Part shown: positions 1 to 5,782 of the stretch, piece by piece
How positions within the stretch are numbered: position 1 is the first letter of the stretch
How the letters are laid out: each line of letters begins with the position of its first letter
Assembly: GCA_027596035.1 (NCBI GenBank)
Contig: JADGJA010000739.1
Span: forward strand, 1 to 11,495
Source of the DNA: Thoreauomyces humboldtii
Lineage: Eukaryota > Chytridiomycota > Chytridiomycetes > Spizellomycetales > Powellomycetaceae
Reading direction: 5' to 3'
DNA: 11,495 nt
The notes under the pieces: generated by a model
Databases searched by the model: none
Told to the model about the DNA's origin: nothing
The model's input: the letters and a program-made list of their open reading frames with translations, nothing else
Made by a program: the position numbers and the translations under genes

Positions 1-269
1 CCTCCTCCCCGCGTCTGAACGCACTTTCGTAAACAGAGCTTCGAGGGCTTCCCTCTGACGCTGTTCCTGGAGCTCCTGCTCTTTTCGTTGCTGTTCGGCC
101 ACCCGCGCCTCTGCGCTCAAGGAGGAGTGTGAGCTGACGGATTCTGAGATGCTGTCGGACAACGATAAGACTGACCCTCTTCTGCCTTCAACCGTTCCTC
201 TTCCAGCAAGCGCTCCTTTTCAAGCTCCTTCTTGCTCTTCTTCTTCTCCTTCTTTGCTTTTGGTGGCAT
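1..269 (-). CDS. Coiled-coil protein, 5' part (possible axonemal DNAI7/CFAP94-like), runs off the left edge
   Basis: The start codon is at 267-269. Exon 1 (176-269) encodes 31 residues beginning MPPKAKKEKKKSKKELEKE, a Lys-rich N-terminus followed by a Glu/Arg/Leu helix. A 65-nt intron (111-175, GTCAGT...CGCAG) keeps the frame, and exon 2 continues as a charged coiled coil (EARVAEQQRKEQELQEQ...) ending near EALFTK. At position 24 the frame meets GTGCGT, a donor type used elsewhere in this window, so exon 2 may stop at 25 or continue to the edge. The basic start plus long E/R helix resembles the N-terminus of the axonemal dynein-associated protein DNAI7 (CASC1/CFAP94), but composition alone cannot prove this and many coiled-coil proteins begin this way. 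The body of the protein lies outside the window. It is divergent from the SPX-phosphatase gene, with 242 bp between start codons. Confidence 0.55.
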
Positions 270-511
270 AGTCTGACGGAAGTTTAACTGAACTGCTTGG
301 TTGCGGTGTGCAGAGGCGGGAAAGGGGGGGAAAGATGAGGAGGAAAGCTCTCGAACGCGTTCGCAGACAAGCAAAAAGAGCAAATCGCATCTTGCACGCG
401 CTTTCCCCACAGAACCAAGGGCTCCTGAACATCGCAGGCAACGACACTTTCTGCAACCCGAGGCCTACTGTGCATCAATTCGGCTCGGATAGGAATAGTG
501 GCCTCTTGGAC
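270..511. promoter_or_regulatory. Divergent intergenic region between the coiled-coil gene and the SPX-phosphatase gene
   Basis: This 242-bp gap separates two start codons on opposite strands, so it must carry both core promoters and both 5' leaders. It includes a purine-rich run near 317-356 (AAAGGGGGGGAAAG). I see no convincing TATA box and no recognisable operator. The promoter role is inferred from gene layout only. Confidence 0.45.
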
Positions 512-2806
512 ATGAAATTCGGAAAGTACGTCCGGAGCCGGCGCGTCGGTTTCTCGCGGACATGGTTCCTTGCTGATCTCCGACCGGCAGGCACTTTACC
601 GAGCGCCAGGGAGGTCTACCTACCGAGTGGGTGGATGGATGCGTCGACTACGTACTCCTCAAAAAGTATATAAAGGGATTGATAAAGCCTCTCTCCCTCG
701 CGGCGTTTGCGTCATCGTCGAACGAAGCGCAAAAAGCAGGGAGCTTTGCCGACCAGATCGAAACCCAAGCCGCAGGGCTGGTACCAGCCGTTGCGGGCTT
801 CTTCCGGCGGCTTGACACGGAGGTCGAGAAGTTCTCGACCTTCTATGAGAAGGAAGTCAAGGGTCTTGATGTCAGAGCCACTGAAGCGGGAGCCGACGCT
901 GATGCGTTACTCCAGGACGTAGTAAAGCTGGAGAGCCTCGTATTCTTGAACTACACTGGTGCGCAACGGTGATCACGGCAGCTTACAAAGGACCCGCGTA
1001 GCTAATTCTGGACCTCAGGCATAACGAAGATTGTGAAGAAATGCGACCGACACTCCGGCATGCGCGTTGGCGAGGCTTATGTGGTTCAGCTCTCCACCCA
1101 CGCCTCGTTTTGCAAAGCGGAGGCGCTTACAGCGCTCAAAAAGCGTTTTATTGAGATAGTATGCGGAGCTACTGGCAGCCATGGCCGCACGTCTATGCCC
1201 CCAAGTCCGATTCTTACGTCACGGGGCTTGGCCTTCCCGCGACCCGGAGCAAGCGGCAAACAGACCGCCCCTACAGTTCCCCTGCTACCTCAGCAGAAGC
1301 TGCTTGTCACTATGACAGGACCACATGGAACCGACATCATCGATGCTGTTTTGGAAAGTCTCGCTCTCCACGGTTGTGAGGTTGACGACTTTGTTCTGTC
1401 TCGACTTTACCATACCGTTACCTTCGGATGTCTTGTGCGAGTCGGCGCGCACTCGGTAGCTGTTTTCCGAACACTTGCTGATGCCGCACGCAAATGGGAC
1501 GCTACGCTTTCCTTCGATGTGCAAGACACAACGGCGATGCCGCTCCTCCCCGTCGACCCACGGAACAAGGATGCTCCCGCCCCTGCTCCAGCAACAACGC
1601 AGGCTTCTGCTACCTCCGCGACCGCTGCCCTGGAAGACGCACCTTATTCGGGAAGAGTCAAATACACCGCTACTCTTCTGAACCAAAACGGCCTTTCCAC
1701 TGCGTTTCTCCATCTATGGACCCGACTTCTGCTTGACGCCCGCATCTCCGTGGAGAAAATGACTCGCCTGTCCACCACATCTTCGCCCATGCTTTGCTCT
1801 GTCGAGTATCGTCTGTCCGTCCCCGTGTCGGTCGATTTTGACGCCTTCCGCGCGCAGTTATTTGCGCTGAGCTCCGAAAGCGGCACCGATGTAGCAGTCC
1901 AGCTAAACGATGTCTTTCGAGCGCATAAGCGACTGGTTGTTTTCGATATGGACTCGACTTTGATTCAGCAAGAGGTTATCGATGAAATCGCTCGACTTGC
2001 GGGCGTGTCTGACGATGTTGCGGTAAATACGAACGCATGAATGAATGAAAAAGCTCCCCAGGCTTTGGAAAGACTGATTTGGTGAATGTTTTTGCAGCGC
2101 ATCACCGAAGCCGCTATGAACGGAGAACTCGACTTCCGCCAGTCCCTCGCACAACGCGTTCTTCTTCTGAAAGGCACGCCTGTGCACATCCTCGATACCG
2201 TACGGGCTCAGCTGACGTTCACGCCGGGTGCCCGATTCCTTTGCGCGGCACTGAAACGACTTGGATTCAAGCTTGCTGTAATTTCGGGCGGGTTCATGCC
2301 CCTTGCCCTACATGTCAAGCATACCCTCGGTCTGGATTACGCCTTCGCGAACCAGGTAAGACTGGAAAACAAGCGACTTTCGGAAGTAAGATGTCCCCCA
2401 CTGAAACACCTCTGAACGCAGCTCAAAGTATCAGCGGACGGTACAACCCTCACTGGTGAAACACATGGCCCAATCGTGGATGGTCAAAGAAAAGCCGAGC
2501 TTCTGGATGTCCTTGCACAAGCAGAGGGAATCGGACCAGAACAGGTCATCGCGGTTGGCGATGGCGCCAATGACCTGTGGATGCTGGCGGCGGCAGGGCT
2601 TGGTATCGCTTTCAACGCAAAACCGAAGGTCCAGAAGGAGGTGCGTCATAATATTTCATCCAGCAAAATCGGAATCGCGGAGCTCATGGTATTTCCCACA
2701 GGCTCGAACGCGACTAAACCAAACCAGTCTGCGAAACGTGCTGTACCTTTTGGGATACACGGACGACGACGCGAAGCAGCTAGCAGACCTAGATCTTGAT
2801 AGATAG
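512..2806 (+). CDS. SPX domain - ACT - phosphoserine phosphatase (SerB-type HAD) fusion protein
   Basis: Six exons (512-525, 591-958, 1019-2022, 2098-2355, 2422-2640, 2702-2806) join in frame to 655 aa; all introns are GT-AG, 60-75 nt. The start MKFGK is the classic SPX start. Residues 1-175 form the SPX domain: LPTEWVDGCVDYVLLKKYIK, then FFRRLDTEVEKFSTFYEKE, then LNYTGITKIVKKCDRHSG, whose lysines match the inositol-pyrophosphate binding surface. A Pro/Ser/Thr linker (about 177-221) leads to an ACT domain (LLVTMTGPHGTDIIDAVLES) and a second ACT-like unit (about 338-425). The HAD phosphatase follows: DMDST with nucleophile D437 and D439, VISGG with S525, K572, and GDGANDLW with D595 and D599. 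These match SerB, which releases serine and phosphate from phosphoserine in the last step of serine synthesis. SPX and catalytic motifs share exon 3, so this is one gene. Phosphate-responsive control of serine synthesis is my inference. Confidence 0.9.
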
Positions 2807-3091
2807 CCTTGAAGATCAGTATATAGAGTGTCCCACGCCGTCTGTAATTGTTAGGAATTACGTTATAAAACCACCCATATCTTCTTCGTTGCTCAATCTC
2901 TAGACTTGTGTGAAGCCCGATGGATTGTTTTCACGCGGGTCAGGACAGGTCGCATGTAAGCGCACTCTGAAGGCTTAGCGCATGGCAGACTGAAGGCTGT
3001 CCGCAGCTTGACAAGCGTACGTCGAGGCAGCTTCTTGCACTCTAACTTTGTTCCATAAGCGCTCCCAGTGAAAACAGCCCTTTTGGTCCCG
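2807..3091. other. Convergent intergenic region between the SPX-phosphatase and NEDD8 genes
   Basis: This 285-bp gap lies between two convergent stop codons and should hold both 3' UTRs and polyadenylation sites. AT-rich stretches near 2817-2828 and 2861-2882 suit 3'-end signals of the plus-strand gene. No further gene is supported. Confidence 0.4.
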
Positions 3092-3622
3092 TCAACATCC
3101 GCCACGCAGCGCCAGCACCAGATGCAATACAGATCCAGCTTCAATTGTGTAGTCGGATGCAGTCTTCTCGTCAGCCCTGCGATTACGTAGTCCCGTGAGC
3201 ATGAATGAAAACATCGGCAACTCTATGCTCGCTATGAACCGAGCACATGCTTCATACATTTGCTTTCCGCCAAAGATCAATCGTTGTTGGGCGGGAGGGA
3301 TGCCCTCCTTCTCTTCTACTCGCTCCTTAATTCGCGTGATCTACGTGAAAGGACCTTAAGGGCTGGGTTGCGGATCGCTCATTGATGACGACAAAGCTTT
3401 ACCTTATCATTTCGCTCGATGTCAATCTCAATCTACAAGAGACGTTCCGATGAGTGCAAGGAGCTGGTACCTGTCAGCTGCAAAGCCCGTCGCGGTCATT
3501 ACCTCTTTGCCGGTCAGCGTCTGTTCATGGAGTAGGCAAGGACGTCCGGAGGTCAGGGTTTCTACGATAGCAGTACAACGACATCTCAGAGCAGTAGTTC
3601 GTACCTTGACCTTGATCAGCAT
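3092..3622 (-). CDS. RUB1: NEDD8/RUB1 ubiquitin-like modifier
   Basis: Five exons (3605-3622, 3503-3520, 3403-3432, 3258-3340, 3092-3176) join to 77 residues. The protein begins [22 protein letters not shown], continues [20 protein letters not shown] and [14 protein letters not shown], and ends [11 protein letters not shown]. This is NEDD8: ubiquitin length, Ala72 before LRGG (ubiquitin has Arg72) and the conserved [13 protein letters not shown] helix. NEDD8 is conjugated through Gly76 to cullins, activating cullin-RING ubiquitin ligases; the E1 is Ula1-Uba3 and the E2 is Ubc12. The precursor carries a single residue, Cys77, after the diglycine, which a processing protease must remove. The first three exons are only 18, 18 and 30 nt, so gene predictors may miss them. 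It is divergent from the PDCD5 gene (279 bp between starts). Confidence 0.93.
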
Positions 3623-3901
3623 GCTGAACTTTGTAACTTTGTTGTTTATGTGTGGGTGCTGAGAATTTCGCAGAGATCTTGAAAAGCGCCTACGTGATTC
3701 CTGGAGAACTACTCGTGCCCATTCTTTTCGCGAGGCGAACGATCGGGCCCTTCTGACAGAGTGCCGAGCAGCCCAACGCCACTTGTCACTCCAACGCCAT
3801 TGATCACTGCTGGTCCGAACGTTCACGAACTTCTTACCCCAAGTGAACGTTGATCTCCCCAGAACACATTCAAACGCAACTCTCGAACACTTTTCATAAA
3901 G
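3623..3901. promoter_or_regulatory. Divergent promoter region between NEDD8 and PDCD5 genes
   Basis: This 279-bp gap separates two opposite start codons. Pyrimidine-rich sequence and an AACTCTCGAACAC stretch precede the PDCD5 start at 3902. No clear TATA box is seen on either strand. The role is inferred from gene orientation. Confidence 0.45.
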
Positions 3902-4798
3902 ATGGCCGACGATGATCTCCAAGCGATCCGCGCCCGTCGGATGGCCGAAATGCGCTCTGCGTCAGGGGTGAGATGTACCGAGGTCGGGTCTGTACCACTC
4001 GACCAAGTCATAAACTTCTTTCTAAACTTCTAGGGCGGCGGTGGTTCAGGGGGTCTTCCGGCCGGACTTCCAGCTGGCTTGACTGCCGCGGGGCCCGGTG
4101 GTGGTCAGAATGCGCAGGAGGAGGCCGAAAAGAGGAGGTAAGGGCCGGCTGGTTGCGCGGCGCGAGGGACCTGGAAAGGTCTCGAGGAAGATTGACATAT
4201 GATGTGTTGTAGTCAACAAGAAGAGATGAAGAGGACCATGGTACGACTTCAGGGTTTGAACAACGAATCGTCGCTAAGCGACGCCGGGGCTGCGTGTGCA
4301 ATTCATGCTGGACGCTAAACGAGGCCCATTCGGTTCGTCAGCTGTATCAGATCCTGGATCCTAAGGCTCGCGAACGACGTAAGGAAGCTTTGGCGCTATG
4401 TGGTGCCAGCTTCCCCTGACTTAAGCTTTCTGTTTTCGGGATGTCTTGTAGTTGCGCGTATCAAGATTGTGAAGGAAGAAAAGGCGCGCGCGGTGGAAGA
4501 CCTTCTTATCCGGATGGTATGAATAGATTATGAGCACAAGGGAAAAGCATGGCTACCGCAACGTCTCAATCTCATCCACATCTCTACTCCAGGCACAATC
4601 GGGGCAGATCAGATCGAAGGTCGACGAGCCCACGCTTATCGGACTTCTGGAGCAGATCAACGAGGCCAATCAAAAGGAGACCAAGATCGTGGTATGTTTT
4701 GTCGGGTTTTCTCAACACTTGCGACATCTGATTCATTGCCTTGGCAGTATAATCGTCGGAGAGATAGCGATTCGGAAGACGAGGACTGGGGGCTTTAG
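3902..4798 (+). CDS. PDCD5/TFAR19-like protein
   Basis: Seven exons (3902-3967, 4034-4137, 4213-4240, 4342-4378, 4452-4516, 4593-4691, 4748-4798) join to 149 aa. The N-terminus MADDDLQAIRARRMAEMR matches the PDCD5 start helix. The core contains EEMKRTMLYQILDPKARERL, ARIKIVKEEKARAVEDLLIR and MAQSGQIRSKVDEPTLIGLL, and the C-terminus ends NRRRDSDSEDEDWGL; these follow the family's helical bundle and acidic tail in order. PDCD5 proteins are small cytosolic and nuclear proteins conserved from archaea to humans; reported roles include apoptosis in animals and binding to the CCT chaperonin or prefoldin system. The protein is about 24 residues longer than the usual ~125 because exon 2 encodes a Gly-rich insertion (SGGGGGSGGLPAGLTAAG...) between helix 1 and the core. 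Six introns are packed into 897 bp. Exon calls are secure because every join restores a family motif. Confidence 0.93.
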
Positions 4799-5226
4799 CT
4801 TGGTGATATGCAGATTGGCTTTGATTGACGTCTTAAATAGTAATGTATATATAGGATCCGAAGACGGCTTCGAAGTTATGGATCTTTAGGGAATTTTATA
4901 ACATACCACGATTCTGGCGGTTATGGCCGTCACCTTGGTGAGGCACGGCCAGTTCTGTTGTCTTCATCGTCAACGAATCGCAGCAGATCGGGGCTGGCCA
5001 GAGGGTGGAGAGAAGCGCCGGAGCAGAGGCTGTCCCAGAAGAGGGACAACGCTCTCTTCCTCTTGACACATCGGGTCACCTCCCGAGTGTCGGTGTTCTG
5101 CGAGAAAAGCACGGCAAGGATCGGCTGAACAAACACTAGACTTATATATCTCGTTTCGTCCGCATTTGACCACTTCCGTCGGGTTGCAGCCATCCTTGAT
5201 AAGTCTTTTACCTCCACAGAGCAGAC
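4799..5226. other. Intergenic region downstream of PDCD5, no supported gene
   Basis: These 428 bp hold the PDCD5 3' UTR; an AT-rich segment around 4838-4905 (including GTATATATAGG) is a likely polyadenylation region. A TATATAT motif at about 5143-5149 lies 80 bp before the small ORF at 5227. Open frames exist on both strands between about 4925 and 5292, but none starts with ATG and also shows a recognisable motif. I see nothing else here. Confidence 0.4.
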
Positions 5227-5358
5227 ATGCTGGTGGCTGTTGTTGGGCGAGGAGCGACCGTGGCTGCGTCTAGCGCGCGGACGTGCTACCACCGTGGCGG
5301 AATCTCACCGAAGTATAGTTTGTTCACGACGAGCAACAAGCAGATTTCAAAAAAATAA
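5227..5358 (+). CDS. Possible 43-codon small ORF with a mitochondrial-presequence-like start
   Basis: An ATG-to-TAA frame encodes 43 residues beginning MLVAVVGRGATVAASSARTC and ending FTTSNKQISKK. The first ~25 residues contain Arg, Ala and Ser with no acidic residue, as in a mitochondrial targeting peptide, and the C-terminus is basic. A TATATAT motif lies about 80 bp upstream, and the start has A at -3. I do not recognise the protein. An ORF of this size is easily due to chance, and it could also be exon 1 of something longer. It sits between PDCD5 and the orphan ABC-transporter exon, in the least gene-dense part of the window. Confidence 0.22.
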   Translation: MLVAVVGRGATVAASSARTCYHRGGISPKYSLFTTSNKQISKK

Positions 5359-5417
5359 GAGACAATGTTGATTAAGAATGTGTAGATATGTTACAGAAGG
5401 ACAAGACTGGAAATGTT

Positions 5418-5723
5418 CTATCGCTTGGGCTTGCGGAAGAGGTAGGTGAGGAAGACGCACACGCCGATGTTGAAAGCCCAGTAGCATGAGAAGATTCCAA
5501 AGTTCCTCCACCGGTGTCCGAAGTCCCAGGAGAAGGTCTCGACGTACTCGTTTCCGTTCGCGAAGGGGCAGTAGTTGCAAGTGCCCGTCTCGTCCGGGTT
5601 GGTGAGATACCCGGGCGCGTAGGTGAAGAAGGTGGTGAGGTAGGCTCCGCAAGTCTGGCCGGCGGGGGCCGCGAAGCGGAGGAGATCTTCCGCGGTACAC
5701 ACAACTGGGACCCCGTCTAGAGC
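5418..5723 (-). pseudogene. Orphan C-terminal fragment of a PDR/CDR-type ABC transporter
   Basis: A frame open from 5723 to the TAG at 5418-5420 encodes about 101 residues with the C-terminal signature of fungal PDR (ABCG) transporters: VPVVCTAEDLLRF, PAGQTCGAYLTTFFTYAPGY, the CNYC cysteine pair, then HRWRNFGIFSCYWAFNIGV with a last membrane segment and LFRKPKR. In a full transporter of about 1,400-1,500 aa this is the extracellular loop before the final membrane helix plus the tail. No ATG or internal Met lies in the frame, an in-frame TGA sits just upstream (5724-5726), and the GPI1 stop codon is only 45 bp beyond that on the same strand. The rest of the transporter therefore cannot be next to it. 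AG acceptors at 5717-5718 and 5705-5706 suggest an old 3' exon. The lack of internal stops suggests a recent duplication or rearrangement remnant. Confidence 0.75.
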
Positions 5724-5750
5724 TCATAACTTTAACTGCGACCCCGTCTA
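5703..5750. repeat. Imperfect 17-bp direct repeat, 31-bp period
   Basis: AACTGGGACCCCGTCTA at 5703-5719 recurs as AACTGCGACCCCGTCTA at 5734-5750, differing at one base. The sequence between and after the copies is unrelated. The right copy lies just outside the open ABC-transporter frame and the left copy just inside it. The pair may be a small duplication scar at the fragment's edge. Confidence 0.7.
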
Positions 5751-5782
5751 ACAATCGCCATGTACCGATTCCTAACGGGGTC
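5740..5782 (-). repeat. Inverted repeat (8-bp GC-rich stem) spanning the GPI1 stop codon
   Basis: GACCCCGT at 5740-5747 is the exact reverse complement of ACGGGGTC at 5775-5782, with 27 bp between. On the GPI1 transcript this forms a hairpin whose 5' arm includes the last coding residues (RPR) and whose loop begins with the stop codon at 5772-5774. The 3' arm is part of the direct repeat. It could be a 3'-end structure or a by-product of the repeat. Confidence 0.5.

Noticed and set aside
660..675. TATA-like sequence (GTATATAAAGGG)
   Set aside because: It lies inside exon 2 of the SPX-phosphatase gene and encodes part of the conserved KKYIKG helix, so it is coding sequence and not a promoter.
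4930..5292. Open frame of 120 codons on the minus strand
   Set aside because: It starts with GTG, has no recognisable motif and overlaps open frames on the plus strand; no splice pattern improves it. Treated as chance.
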